DNA from: Arthrobacter sp. MA-N2
GTDB taxonomy: Bacteria; Actinomycetota; Actinomycetes; Actinomycetales; Micrococcaceae
Assembly (NCBI RefSeq): GCF_000517125.1
Contig: NZ_KI912155.1
Coordinates: forward strand, 2,522,696 to 2,586,695
DNA: 64,000 nucleotides
Direction of reading: 5' to 3'
Position numbers and translations under genes: made by a program. Position 1 is the stretch's first letter. Every line of letters begins with the position of its first letter. Below are positions 44,625 through 58,694 of this stretch, one piece after another. The notes beneath the pieces are model-generated. The model was not told the DNA's origin. It worked only from the letters and a program-made list of their open reading frames with translations, and ran no database searches.

Positions 44625-44759
44625 GGTTCTCCTTCTCCGTCGAGGCACTTTCGTGCCCGCATTCACACAACCATCCTAGGGAACGGAGTCCGCCGAGTGT
44701 CCAGTCAGCGGCTGAGGGCCGTGGTTCGCCGTGATGTGCCCGGTGGTCTTCGGTGCGTG

Positions 44760-45848
44760 TCAGCCTCTACCGTGCGCGGAAGCAACAGGGCAGTCAAAGC
44801 CGCGGCCGGCGGCGAGTCCTACCTCATTGAGGTAGCGCACGACGATTGCGTACGACTGCATCAACGTGGTTTCGGTGTAGGCAATGGAGTGCTTTTCGCA
44901 GTAGCTTCGAACGATCTCCGAGGCGCGGCGCAAATGGGGGCGTGCCATGTCGGGGAAAAGGTGGTGTTCCGCCTGGTGGTTGAGGCCGCCCAGGAGGATA
45001 TTCATGAAGGGGCCGCCGGAGATGTTCCTGGCAGTCAGAACCTGGCGACGCAGGAAATCGACGCGCGAGTCGGTCGGCAGGACCGGCATGCCCTTGTGGT
45101 TCGGGGCGAAGGAAGCCCCCATGTAGAAGCCGAACACCATGATCTGGACGCCCAGGAAGGCAAATGCCATGCCAAGCGGCAGGAAGGTGAAGGCGAGGAC
45201 CGGCAGCGCGAGAAGGCGCGCCAGGAGGATGGGGGTCTCTACCCAGCGGTGCTTGATGGCTCCGGGCCGCAGGATGTACATCAAGGACTCCCACTGCAGG
45301 CTGATGCCCAGCAGCATCAGGAGCGGGAAGAAGAACCAGCCCTGCCTACGGGTGAGGAACGCGAAGCGTCCGTTCCTTCCGGCAGCGGCTTCAACGTGGA
45401 ACGCCAGGGCTCCGGTCTTGATGTCCGGGTCCTTGGAAATCACGTTCGGGTTGTTGTGGTGTGCGCCGTGCTTCTGTTCCCACCAGGAGTAACTGATGCC
45501 GGCAACCGAAGTGGCCAGGATGCGCGCAGACCAGTCATTGGCCCGGCGGGAGGCAAAAATCTGGCGGTGGCCGGCCTCGTGGGCCAGGAAGCTCAATTGG
45601 GTGCAGAGAATGCCGAGGGCCGCTGCGATGAGGAGTTGGTACCAGCTGTGCCCGATGAGGGCGAAGCCGAACCAAGTGCCGGTCAACAAGAGGACCAATG
45701 CCGCGAAGACGCTGACGTAAAAGCCGACGCGACGCTTCAAGAGCCCTTCCGCGCGGACTGTCTTAAGGAGTTCGGAATAGCTCAGCACGACGGCGTTGGG
45801 TTGCCGGACGCTCTTGGCGGGAAGTTCCGTGGTGGACGTCGGTGACAT
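44760..45848 (-). CDS. acyl-lipid fatty acid desaturase
   Basis: A 362-residue membrane di-iron desaturase. All three histidine boxes are present: HEAGH, HGAHH and HQAEHH, the last of the front-end/delta-type form. Four or more membrane segments surround them. Such enzymes adjust membrane fluidity, often in the cold. The ATG at 45848 is chosen because the upstream extension is basic and unlike the family. It is divergent from the arg operon. The 135-base gap to the oxidoreductase gene shows nothing notable. Confidence 0.9.
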   Translation of the reverse strand: MSPTSTTELPAKSVRQPNAVVLSYSELLKTVRAEGLLKRRVGFYVSVFAALVLLLTGTWFGFALIGHSWYQLLIAAALGILCTQLSFLAHEAGHRQIFASRRANDWSARILATSVAGISYSWWEQKHGAHHNNPNVISKDPDIKTGALAFHVEAAAGRNGRFAFLTRRQGWFFFPLLMLLGISLQWESLMYILRPGAIKHRWVETPILLARLLALPVLAFTFLPLGMAFAFLGVQIMVFGFYMGASFAPNHKGMPVLPTDSRVDFLRRQVLTARNISGGPFMNILLGGLNHQAEHHLFPDMARPHLRRASEIVRSYCEKHSIAYTETTLMQSYAIVVRYLNEVGLAAGRGFDCPVASAHGRG

Positions 45849-45974
45849 ATGCAGTTGCCCCGTAATGATTAACGGGCAACGCTGCAACCGACGATCGGCT
45901 GCACGGTCTAGATCACCCTCTATCCAGCATACGCCCGGATCGACCGTGCCCGGCGCGCCCTTGCCGGAAAGACG

Positions 45975-48218
<2,244 letters not shown>

Positions 48219-48230
48219 CCGGAGATGACC

Positions 48231-49190
48231 ATGACTGCGCACACCCGCGAAAATGCGTCCAGCGGCCCCGATTCGGAAAAATCGGCCCAGGACAAAGCCG
48301 CGACGCTGATCGAGGCGTTGCCATGGATCCAGCGTTTCGCCGGCACCACCATGGTGATCAAGTACGGCGGCAACGCCATGGTCAACGAGGAACTGCGCCG
48401 CGCCTTCGCCGAGGACGTCGTTTTCCTCCACCACGTGGGAATCCACCCTGTCGTGGTGCACGGAGGCGGCCCGCAGATCAACTCGATGCTTGGCAGGCTC
48501 GGTATCGAATCCGAATTCAAGGGCGGTTTGCGCGTCACCACCCCCGAGGCCATGGACGTGGTCCGCATGGTGCTCACCGGCCAGGTGGGTCGCGAACTCG
48601 TGGGTCTCATCAACTCCCACGGACCCTACGCGGTGGGCATGTCCGGTGAAGACGGCGGCCTCCTGCGTGCCGTGCGCACCGGCACCGTCGTGGACGGGGA
48701 GGACGTAGACCTAGGCCTGGTAGGCGAGGTGGTGGGTGTCGATCCCACAGGTATCGAGGACATCCTTGCCGCCGGCCGGATTCCCGTGATTTCGACCGTC
48801 GCCCCCGAAATCCTTGATGCAGGGGACGGCACCGGCTCCACCACGGGGCAGGTCCTCAACGTCAATGCGGATACGGCCGCAGCCGCCGTTGCCTCGGCGC
48901 TGGGTGCGTCGAAGCTTGTCATATTGACCGACGTCGAGGGACTGTACGCCAACTGGCCGGACCGGTCCTCGCTCATCTCCTCGCTGACGGCTTCGGAGCT
49001 GCGGGCGATGCTGCCGCGTCTCGAGTCCGGCATGATCCCGAAGATGGCGGCCTGCCTCAAGGCCATTGACGAAGGAGTGGAGCGGGCGCACATCGTGGAC
49101 GGCCGATTGCCGCACTCCATGCTCCTGGAAACCTTTACGACCGCGGGCATCGGAACCCAGGTTGTCCCCGACGAGGAAGTGAACCCATGA
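48231..49190 (+). CDS. argB: acetylglutamate kinase
   Basis: Second step of arginine synthesis and the usual feedback target. 319 residues of the amino-acid kinase family: [20 protein letters not shown] and an [15 protein letters not shown] nucleotide region. An N-terminal extension of about 25 residues agrees with arginine-sensitive hexameric forms. The ATG at 48231 is placed 6 bases after GGAG; an ATG two codons earlier touches the ribosome site. It overlaps argD by ATGA. Confidence 0.97.
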   Translation: MTAHTRENASSGPDSEKSAQDKAATLIEALPWIQRFAGTTMVIKYGGNAMVNEELRRAFAEDVVFLHHVGIHPVVVHGGGPQINSMLGRLGIESEFKGGLRVTTPEAMDVVRMVLTGQVGRELVGLINSHGPYAVGMSGEDGGLLRAVRTGTVVDGEDVDLGLVGEVVGVDPTGIEDILAAGRIPVISTVAPEILDAGDGTGSTTGQVLNVNADTAAAAVASALGASKLVILTDVEGLYANWPDRSSLISSLTASELRAMLPRLESGMIPKMAACLKAIDEGVERAHIVDGRLPHSMLLETFTTAGIGTQVVPDEEVNP

Positions 49191-50485
49191 CCGCGAACGA
49201 CGCAGAACTGGCCGAAACGCCATCCAACACCATGACAGGAACGAGTAGCGGAGCCGATTGGCTGTCCCGCTACTCCTCCTCCCTCATGGGCGTCTTCGGC
49301 ACACCGCAGCGGGTTTTGGTCCGTGGTGCCGGCGCCCTCGTGTGGGACGCGGACGGCAAGGAATACCTGGACCTCCTGGGTGGCATCGCAGTCAACGCCC
49401 TGGGCCATGCCCACCCGTTCGTCACCTCGGTGATCGCAAGCCAGCTCGCCACCTTGGGCCACGTTTCGAACTTCTTCACGAGCCCCACGCAGATCGCATT
49501 GGCCGAGAAGCTCCTCGCCATCACCAAGGCTCCGGCTGGCTCCAAGGTCTTTTTCGCCAACTCCGGCACCGAAGCCAACGAGGCCGCGTTCAAGCTCGCG
49601 CGCCGCAACGCGGATGTTCCGGGCGGCGCAAAAGGGGCTAAGCGCACCAAGATCATCGCCCTCGAAGGTGCTTTCCACGGCCGGACCATGGGCGCCCTCG
49701 CCCTGACAGCCAAAGAAGCGTACCGGGCCCCGTTCGAGCCCCTACCGGGTGGAGTGGTCCATGTCCCCTTCGGCGACATCGAGGCCCTCCGTGCCGCCGT
49801 CGACGAAACCACCGCAGCGGTCTTTTTGGAGCCCATCCAAGGCGAGGCCGGCGTTCGCCCGCTCAGCGTCGAGTACCTGCAGGCGGCCCGCGAGGCCACC
49901 AGCAAGGCCGGTGCCTTGCTGATCCTGGACGAGGTCCAGACCGGCATCGGCAGAACCGGAAAATGGTTGGCCAGCGAAGACGCCGGCATCGTCCCTGACG
50001 CGGTGACGCTCGCGAAAGGCCTGGGCGGCGGATTCCCGGTAGGCGCGCTCATCACCTTCGGCGAGCCGACGTCCTCGCTTCTGACGGCAGGCCAGCACGG
50101 CACCACGTTCGGCGGAAACCCGGTAGCCACCGCTGCAGCCCTCGCCACCCTGCACGCCATCGAAAGCCAGGGCGTGCTGGAGAACGTGCTCACCGTCGGC
50201 GCACGGCTGCGGGACCGCCTGTCCGCCGTCGACGGCGTCACCGAAGTCCGCGGCGAAGGCCTCCTGATCGGTTTCGACCTGGACGCCGACATCGCCCCCG
50301 CTATGGTGACCGCCGCGCTCGACGCGGGCTTCATCATCAACAGCCCCGGCCCGCGCACTATCCGGCTGGCGCCGCCGCTCATCCTGACTATCGAGCAAGC
50401 CGACCGTTTCCTGGACGCGCTGCCCGGCATCATCGAGGTGGCAGCCGAGGCCGCTGCACCCCTGACCGCTAAGGACGCACAGTGA
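49187..50485 (+). CDS. argD: acetylornithine aminotransferase
   Basis: PLP class III aminotransferase of 432 residues. [18 protein letters not shown] binds the cofactor phosphate, [12 protein letters not shown] holds the Asp contacting the ring nitrogen, and the PLP Lys is in [13 protein letters not shown]. It may also serve as succinyldiaminopimelate aminotransferase, as in other bacteria. The GTGA overlap with argF suggests coupling. Confidence 0.96.
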   Translation: MTANDAELAETPSNTMTGTSSGADWLSRYSSSLMGVFGTPQRVLVRGAGALVWDADGKEYLDLLGGIAVNALGHAHPFVTSVIASQLATLGHVSNFFTSPTQIALAEKLLAITKAPAGSKVFFANSGTEANEAAFKLARRNADVPGGAKGAKRTKIIALEGAFHGRTMGALALTAKEAYRAPFEPLPGGVVHVPFGDIEALRAAVDETTAAVFLEPIQGEAGVRPLSVEYLQAAREATSKAGALLILDEVQTGIGRTGKWLASEDAGIVPDAVTLAKGLGGGFPVGALITFGEPTSSLLTAGQHGTTFGGNPVATAAALATLHAIESQGVLENVLTVGARLRDRLSAVDGVTEVRGEGLLIGFDLDADIAPAMVTAALDAGFIINSPGPRTIRLAPPLILTIEQADRFLDALPGIIEVAAEAAAPLTAKDAQ

Positions 50486-51501
50486 ATACCACCCGTCACT
50501 TCCTCAAGGACACGGACCTCACTCCGGCCGAGCAAGCCGAAGTGCTCGATCTCGCCGTTCGAATGAAGGCCGCCCCGTACAGTGTCCAACCGTTCGCAGC
50601 TGAAGGCAACGGGCGCAAGACCGTCGCTGTCATCTTCGACAAGACCTCCACCCGTACCCGCGTGTCTTTCGCCACCGGCATCGCCGACATGGGCGGCAAC
50701 GCGCTCATCATCAACCCCGGCGAGGCACAGATCGGTCACAAGGAATCCGTGGAGGACACTGCCAAGGTCCTTGAGCGGATGGTCTCCACCATCGTGTGGC
50801 GTACCGGCGCGCACGCCGGCCTCGTGGCCATGGCCGAGAACTCCAAGGTCCCCGTCATCAACGCGCTGTGCGATGACTACCACCCATGCCAGTTGCTGGC
50901 GGACTTGCTGGCGGTCAAGGAACACAAAGGCGAGCTCAAAGGGCTGACCATGGCGTACCTTGGCGATGCCGCGAACAACATGGCCAACTCCTACCTGCTG
51001 GCGGGCGTGACCGCGGGCATGCATGTGCGCATCTCCGGCCCGGAAGGCTACCTGCCGGGCGCTGACATCGTTGCCGCAGCCGAACGGCGAGCCGCGGAGA
51101 CCGGTGGTTCCGTGCTGATCACCACCGACGCCGCAGAGGCCCTCCACGGTGCCGATGTTGTCGCCACCGATACCTGGGTGTCCATGGGGCAGGAAGCCGA
51201 AAAAGAAGCCCGGATGCAGCTCTTCCGCGCCTATTCCGTGGATGAGGCGGCCATGGCACAGGCCGCCCCGGACGCCGTCGTGCTCCACTGCCTGCCCGCC
51301 TACCGCGGCTACGAGATCTCCGCCGCAGTCATCGACGGGCCGCAGTCCATCGTCTGGGACGAAGCGGAGAACCGGCTGCACGCGCAGAAAGCGCTCATGG
51401 CGTGGCTCATGCACCGCTCCGGACTCGCCGTCGTCGACGGTCTTTCGCCCGTTGCAGGCGCCGTTCCTGCGGGAAAAAGCGCTGGGGAGAGCACGTCCTA
51501 G
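50482..51501 (+). CDS. argF: ornithine carbamoyltransferase
   Basis: Makes citrulline from ornithine and carbamoyl phosphate. 339 residues. The carbamoyl-phosphate site is [10 protein letters not shown], the ornithine site includes [10 protein letters not shown], and [15 protein letters not shown] is conserved. The C-terminus carries an extra Ala/Gly/Ser tail of about 25 residues. The stop shares one base with the argR start (TAGTG). Confidence 0.97.
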   Translation: MNTTRHFLKDTDLTPAEQAEVLDLAVRMKAAPYSVQPFAAEGNGRKTVAVIFDKTSTRTRVSFATGIADMGGNALIINPGEAQIGHKESVEDTAKVLERMVSTIVWRTGAHAGLVAMAENSKVPVINALCDDYHPCQLLADLLAVKEHKGELKGLTMAYLGDAANNMANSYLLAGVTAGMHVRISGPEGYLPGADIVAAAERRAAETGGSVLITTDAAEALHGADVVATDTWVSMGQEAEKEARMQLFRAYSVDEAAMAQAAPDAVVLHCLPAYRGYEISAAVIDGPQSIVWDEAENRLHAQKALMAWLMHRSGLAVVDGLSPVAGAVPAGKSAGESTS

Positions 51502-52037
51502 TGTCCACCCATTCGGCGTCGCAAGGGGCCAGCCCGGCCACCAAGACTGCCCGGCAGGCGCGGATCACCGCAATCCTGACGGGTCAGTCCGTGCGCTCGC
51601 AGGCGGAGCTCGCGGCCCTGCTGGCCGACGACGGCGTCCAGGTCACCCAAGCGACCCTCTCCAGGGACCTGGTGGAACTGGGGGCCGTGCGCGTTCGCGG
51701 CAAGGACGGCGCGCTGGTCTACGCTGTGCCCGGCGAGGGGGGTGACCGCAACGCCAAGAGCGGGGTCACCCAGGAAATCCTCGATGCACGCCTTTCGCGG
51801 CTTTGCGGGGAACTGCTGGTCACCGCGGAAGCTTCGGCCAACATCGCGGTGCTGCGGACGCCTCCCGGGGCGGCCAACTTCCTCGCTCTGGCCATCGACC
51901 ACTCGGTGATGCCGTCGGTATTGGGTACGATCGCAGGCGACGACACCTTGCTTTTGGTCGCCAGGGATCCCGACGGCGGAGCCGAACTGGCGGCCCGATT
52001 CCTCCAATTGGCCCAGGAAGCCGGACCGGGCAACTAG
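51501..52037 (+). CDS. argR: arginine repressor ArgR
   Basis: Arginine-sensing regulator of 178 residues. The N-terminal winged helix contains [20 protein letters not shown] and [14 protein letters not shown]. The C-terminal core binds arginine and forms hexamers ([15 protein letters not shown]). Being inside the operon whose promoter carries ARG-like boxes, it closes an autoregulatory loop. The GTG at 51501 overlaps the argF stop; the upstream open frame is a basic shadow of argF. Confidence 0.95.
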   Translation: MSTHSASQGASPATKTARQARITAILTGQSVRSQAELAALLADDGVQVTQATLSRDLVELGAVRVRGKDGALVYAVPGEGGDRNAKSGVTQEILDARLSRLCGELLVTAEASANIAVLRTPPGAANFLALAIDHSVMPSVLGTIAGDDTLLLVARDPDGGAELAARFLQLAQEAGPGN

Positions 52038-52099
52038 TCCTTCGGCCCGGTCCCGAAAATTGACTCAAAAGAACCAAGCAACAACAAAGGAGCACTCTC

Positions 52100-54792
<2,693 letters not shown>

Positions 54793-54799
54793 CGACCCG

Positions 54800-54895
54800 A
54801 ACGCTCCTTCACCTTTGGTGTCCTTTCGGCCGACCCTCCTTCAGCAAGATCTGCAGGAGGGTCGGTCGATTTTATGCCAAAGGTGAAGGAGCGTT
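54800..54895. repeat. nested inverted repeat after the arg operon
   Basis: A perfect 19-bp inverted repeat (54800-54818 with 54877-54895, outer sequence AACGCTCCTTCACCTTTGG) encloses an inner 10-bp hairpin (CGACCCTCCT at 54831-54840, AGGAGGGTCG at 54855-54864) followed by GTCGATTTT. It can terminate argH transcription. The shape also fits a small palindromic mobile element. Confidence 0.85.
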
Positions 54896-54901
54896 GTCCG
54901 T

Positions 54902-54907
54902 TACTAT
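54902..54907 (+). promoter_or_regulatory. -10 box for the mycothiol-dependent-type gene
   Basis: TACTAT ends 6 bases before the ATG at 54914 and lies just outside the nested repeat. Confidence 0.55.
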
Positions 54908-54913
54908 GGCGCT

Positions 54914-55651
54914 ATGACCGAGATCACTACCTCCGCGCTTCTTGCCGAGCTCCACAAAGCAGCCGGCATTGTCACCGACGTTGTCGCGAAACTTGACGAC
55001 GCGCAGGTCACGGCACCCTCCGAGCTGCCCGGATGGACCCGAGGCCACGTGCTGGCGCACATTGCCGGCATTTCCAACGCGATAGCCCGCCAGCTGGAGT
55101 ACGCCGCCCGCGGCGAGACCGTCGATATCTATGACGGCGGCTATGAGGCCCGCACCAAGGCCATTGAGCTGGCGGCGAGCCATAGCCTCGCCGAACACCG
55201 TGCCGCCACCGAAGCCGCCCTCGCCAGGGCCCTGCGGGCCTTCGACGGACTCGTCGAGTCCGGCTGGAACACCCGGATCAGATTCCGGGACGGAACAGTG
55301 CTCGACGGCGGCCTGGCGCTTTGGCGCGAACTGGTCATCCACGTGACGGATCTGGGAATGGGTCGCGGCCCGGAGACCTGGAGCCGGGAATTCTGCGAGC
55401 ATCTCTTCGATTTCCTTTCGGCCCGTGTTCCCGTAGAGCAGAAATTCGTGCTCCAGCCGCTGGGCCTACCGCAGACTGTCATCGGCTCGGGGCGGCAGTC
55501 CGTTGCCATCAACGGCATGATCACGGATATCGCGGCGTGGCTCGCCGGTCGGACGCCTACGCTGGGGAGCCTACGGGCCTCTGCCGACGCGGACGGTGTG
55601 GACTTGCCCGAGCTGCTGCCATGGCCATCGAGCGTTCCGGCGGCGCATTGA
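54914..55651 (+). CDS. maleylpyruvate isomerase-family mycothiol-dependent enzyme
   Basis: A 245-residue protein of the MDMPI/DinB-like fold, a four-helix bundle with a metal site. [20 protein letters not shown] supplies the first histidines and [11 protein letters not shown] the last. A C-terminal MDMPI domain includes [20 protein letters not shown]. Characterised relatives use mycothiol as cofactor. The true substrate is unknown. Its 3' end overlaps the opposed alkA-type gene by 95 bases. Confidence 0.85.
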   Translation: MTEITTSALLAELHKAAGIVTDVVAKLDDAQVTAPSELPGWTRGHVLAHIAGISNAIARQLEYAARGETVDIYDGGYEARTKAIELAASHSLAEHRAATEAALARALRAFDGLVESGWNTRIRFRDGTVLDGGLALWRELVIHVTDLGMGRGPETWSREFCEHLFDFLSARVPVEQKFVLQPLGLPQTVIGSGRQSVAINGMITDIAAWLAGRTPTLGSLRASADADGVDLPELLPWPSSVPAAH

Positions 55652-57134
55652 CGCTGCGGCGTTTGCTGGCGGCCGCCCTCCAGAGGTGCATCGTGGCGTA
55701 GGAGCGCCACGGGCTCACATTGCGGAAGTCGGCCGGCAGTTCCTCAGCGGCCTCGAGATTCTTGAGTCCGTTTCGGACCGCTGCATCGTTGGCCAGAAAA
55801 ACATCCGGATCCCCGATGACCCTCATCGCCACATAGCCCACGGTCCAGGGCCCGACGCCGGGCAGCGGCAGAAGCTTGTCGGCAAGCGTTTGGGGCTCGT
55901 CACCATAGTCGAAGTCGAGTTCCCCGCTGGCCATCGCAGCCGCTGCGGCGAGCACGGAATCTATGCGGCGCTGGGGTCCCCTCAGCAATTCCCGGCCCGA
56001 GCGGGCGATTTCCCCGGCTGTGGGGAACAGCCGATCCAGTCCCGGTGCATGTCCGGCGTGTCCTTCCGGCAGGCGTGTTCCGGCACCGGAAAGTTGGGTC
56101 AAGGCGGTCCGGGCCGCAGCCACGGTGATTTGTTGGCCGATCATCGCTCGGATCAGAAGTTCCTGGGGATCCACCGCGCCCGGAACCCTCATTCCGGGCG
56201 TCTCACGGACTGATGGGCCGATCCTGGCATCGGAGGCAAGGGCTTCGTCCACTGCTACCGGATCGGCGTCAAGATCGAACAACCGCCGCACGCGGCTCAG
56301 AAGGACCGGGAGATCGTGGAGATCCAAGGAGCTGACCGCGAGGGTCAGCGCACCGCCGCGAGCCCCGGCGTCGTACTCCACGGTGAACGCGGCATTGCCG
56401 CGAGGCAAGCGGAGGGTTCGCGCATAACTGTATGCAGAACCATTCCCGCCCGCCAGCTCGATCCCGGGAACCGCGCGGGCGGCGAGGAAGTCGAAAATCC
56501 CCGTATCAAAAGGCTTCCGATAGGGCAGGTTGAGGGTCAGGGCGGTGGCCTCGCCCGGCTTGCCCTGATGGTCTAACGGTTTCGCGGTGGCCCGCAGTCC
56601 CGTCGGGGTCAGGGCGAAGACCTCGTTGATGGTGTCGTTGAACTGGCGGACACTGTTGAACCCGGCGGCGAACGCGACGTCGGAGAGCTTCATCGAGGTG
56701 GATACCAGGAGCGTCCTGGCCGTTTGGGCCCGGCTGGCCCGGGCCAAAGACAGTGGCCCGGCGCCAAGTTCATGGCTGAGGATCCTGTTGAGCTGGCGGG
56801 AAGAGTAGCCCAAACGGGTGGCGAGTCCTTCGACACCCACCCGGGATATCGCGCCATCGTTGATCAGCCGCATCGCCCGGCCGGCAACATCCGAGCGGAG
56901 GTTCCACGCGGGCGTGCCTGGAACCGCCTCGGGGAGGCAGCGTTTGCACGCCCTGTACCCGGCGTCGTGCGCAGCGGCTGAGGTTTCGTAGAACGTCACG
57001 TTTTCGGCTTTGGGCGTCCGGGCCGGGCATGAGGGCCGGCAATAGATGCCCGTCGTGCGGACGGCCGTGAAGAATTGGCCGTCGAAGCGGGGATCCCGCG
57101 CGTCGATGGCGCGGTAGCGTTGCCAAAAGTCCAT
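55557..57134 (-). CDS. Ada-AlkA fusion: alkylation-response regulator and DNA-3-methyladenine glycosylase
   Basis: A 525-residue fusion. Residues 1-75 form the Ada zinc domain with four cysteines ([13 protein letters not shown] and RACKRCLP), which takes methyl groups from phosphotriesters. An AraC-type HTH follows (about 80-185). Then come the AlkA N-terminal domain and the HhH-GPD glycosylase ([18 protein letters not shown], catalytic Asp in ANDAAVRNG). The ATG at 57134 begins [11 protein letters not shown], the family start. The basic C-terminal 30 residues are read from DNA antisense to the preceding gene and are unlike AlkA. An mpg gene is divergent from it, which makes an alkylation-repair pair. 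Confidence 0.92.
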   Translation of the reverse strand: MDFWQRYRAIDARDPRFDGQFFTAVRTTGIYCRPSCPARTPKAENVTFYETSAAAHDAGYRACKRCLPEAVPGTPAWNLRSDVAGRAMRLINDGAISRVGVEGLATRLGYSSRQLNRILSHELGAGPLSLARASRAQTARTLLVSTSMKLSDVAFAAGFNSVRQFNDTINEVFALTPTGLRATAKPLDHQGKPGEATALTLNLPYRKPFDTGIFDFLAARAVPGIELAGGNGSAYSYARTLRLPRGNAAFTVEYDAGARGGALTLAVSSLDLHDLPVLLSRVRRLFDLDADPVAVDEALASDARIGPSVRETPGMRVPGAVDPQELLIRAMIGQQITVAAARTALTQLSGAGTRLPEGHAGHAPGLDRLFPTAGEIARSGRELLRGPQRRIDSVLAAAAAMASGELDFDYGDEPQTLADKLLPLPGVGPWTVGYVAMRVIGDPDVFLANDAAVRNGLKNLEAAEELPADFRNVSPWRSYATMHLWRAAASKRRSVNAPPERSMAMAAARASPHRPRRQRPVGSPA

Positions 57135-57216
57135 GACTTCATCCTTGCAGCCCCGGCGCACTGTTCCTAGCGGAAATCGGACATCGCCGGCGGTGATTCT
57201 GCCCAGCGGATTTTGT

Positions 57217-57222
57217 TAGGGT
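57217..57222 (+). promoter_or_regulatory. -10 box for the mpg-type gene
   Basis: TAGGGT ends 6 bases before the ATG at 57229. Confidence 0.55.
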
Positions 57223-57228
57223 CTGGGC

Positions 57229-57879
57229 ATGACAACGCAGGGTTCATCCCCGGAGGCCATCCGGGCCGTTCTTTCCGGAGATCCGCGGGACGTGGCCCCT
57301 TTGCTCCTCGGCGCCGTGCTGAGCCACCGGACACCGGAAGGCACGGTGTCCGTGCGGCTGAGCGAGGTGGAGGCCTATCTGGGCCCAAAGCACTCGGATC
57401 AGCCCGATCCGGGATCGCACACCTACGGCGGCCCCACCGCCCGGAACGCCCCGATGTTCGGTCCCGCCGGCCACCTTTACGTCTACTTCACCTACGGTAT
57501 GCATTATTGCGCCAACATTGTCTGCGGTCCCGATGGCGTTGCGTCGGCGCTGCTGCTGCGCGCCGGTGAGGTGGTGGCCGGGCAGGCCTTGGCACAGTCC
57601 CGCCGTCGGGCGTCCAGATCGCCGACGGACTTGGCCAGCGGACCGGCACGGCTTGCTTCCGCTTTGGGGCTGACGACGGCGGACAGTGGCCGGGACGCCT
57701 TGGCCGAGCCCTTCGGCCTCGAACTTCCGGGCACTTCGGCGGCCCGATCGGCCGTGGCCAGCGGTCCCCGCGTAGGAGTGGCCGGCGACGGCGGCTCGGC
57801 CGACTACCCGTGGCGGTTTTGGCTCTCCGGGGATCCGACGGTGTCCAGGTACAAGGCGGCCCGCGGTCGGACCGTCTAG
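57229..57879 (+). CDS. mpg: DNA-3-methyladenine glycosylase, AAG/MPG type
   Basis: A 216-residue glycosylase of the mammalian AAG fold, unrelated to AlkA, removing alkylated and deaminated purines. The catalytic Glu lies in VRLSEVEAYLGP. Family motifs are RNAPMFGPAGHLYVYFTYGMH and the C-terminal PWRFWLSGDPTVS. It is divergent from the Ada-AlkA fusion. No Ada-type operator is obvious between them. Confidence 0.93.
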   Translation: MTTQGSSPEAIRAVLSGDPRDVAPLLLGAVLSHRTPEGTVSVRLSEVEAYLGPKHSDQPDPGSHTYGGPTARNAPMFGPAGHLYVYFTYGMHYCANIVCGPDGVASALLLRAGEVVAGQALAQSRRRASRSPTDLASGPARLASALGLTTADSGRDALAEPFGLELPGTSAARSAVASGPRVGVAGDGGSADYPWRFWLSGDPTVSRYKAARGRTV

Positions 57880-57901
57880 GAGCCCCCGGGGAAGGCGTGC
57901 C

Positions 57902-58537
57902 TTAGGCTGCGTGTTCGGGCTGTACTGGCTCAGCGATGTACGCGCACCGGTTGTCGCTCATTTCGAAGGGGGCCAGCCGACGAAGCAAGGCCTCCCGCAC
58001 CCGAGGCCACTCCTCGTGCAGGATCGAGAAAACGGCGGTGTCGCAGCGGGTGCCGTCGGGAGCGAAGCGATGCCCGCGCAGGGTGCCCTCGTAGCTGGCC
58101 CCCAGTCGCTGAATGGCGGAGGCGCTGCGCGTGTTGCGGGCATCGCAGCGGAATGCGACCCGGTGGACGGCCAGCTCATCGAAGGAGTAGGCCAGCAGCA
58201 GTTGTTTCGCGGCCGGATTGACGTGGCTGCCCCAGAACGGGCGCCCGTAAAAAGTGCCGCCGATCTCCAGACGCTGCTGGCGGGGACTGTACTCGTACAG
58301 GGAAGTGGTGCCGAGCAGTGCCCCCGTCCGCTGCTCGACGACGGCGAAGGGGATGGTGTCAGGATCCGCCAGGCGGGCTGCGAAGAGTTCCGCCAGCTCC
58401 GAGGCGCTCAAAGGTTGCTCGGCTGCCATGCCGGACCACAAGCCGGGATCCACGAAGTCGAACAGCGGACCGGCATGGTCTGGGGAGAGAGGGACAAGGC
58501 TGATGCCGTGTCGGGTGAGGGCAAGGTCGTGCTGCAT
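57902..58537 (-). CDS. GNAT-family N-acetyltransferase
   Basis: A 211-residue acetyltransferase of the RimJ/RimL-like group. LEIGGTFYGRPFWGSHVNPAAK includes the acetyl-CoA-binding region, and VAFRCDARNTRSASAIQRLG is the typical last motif. Targets may be a protein N-terminus or a small molecule. The ATG at 58537 starts the domain; longer in-frame starts at 58600 and 58645 are possible. It converges with mpg. Confidence 0.82.
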   Translation of the reverse strand: MQHDLALTRHGISLVPLSPDHAGPLFDFVDPGLWSGMAAEQPLSASELAELFAARLADPDTIPFAVVEQRTGALLGTTSLYEYSPRQQRLEIGGTFYGRPFWGSHVNPAAKQLLLAYSFDELAVHRVAFRCDARNTRSASAIQRLGASYEGTLRGHRFAPDGTRCDTAVFSILHEEWPRVREALLRRLAPFEMSDNRCAYIAEPVQPEHAA

Positions 58538-58653
58538 TGCAGCATTGAAGCATCGCCGGGCATGGCGGAAAACCTCTGAAGGTAAGCATGGGGTGAACAT
58601 TGTGTGACGCACCGCCTTGCGGGCAGTTTCACGCGCGTCAAGCAAAACCGCTG

Positions 58654-58659
58654 TAGAAT
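58654..58659 (+). promoter_or_regulatory. -10 box for the helD-type gene
   Basis: TAGAAT preceded by TG. The leader of about 30 bases contains GGACGGTCCGTC and AGGGGAAC before the ATG. I see no copy of the rifamycin-associated element. Confidence 0.5.
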
Positions 58660-58694
58660 GGACGGTCCGTCTTTTTCGATAGGGGAACGTTTCG

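Noticed and set aside
43710-45845. 711-codon open frame on the plus strand antisense to the quinone reductase and desaturase genes
   Set aside because: It mirrors two well supported genes, has the composition of a reverse frame in GC-rich DNA and matches no family.
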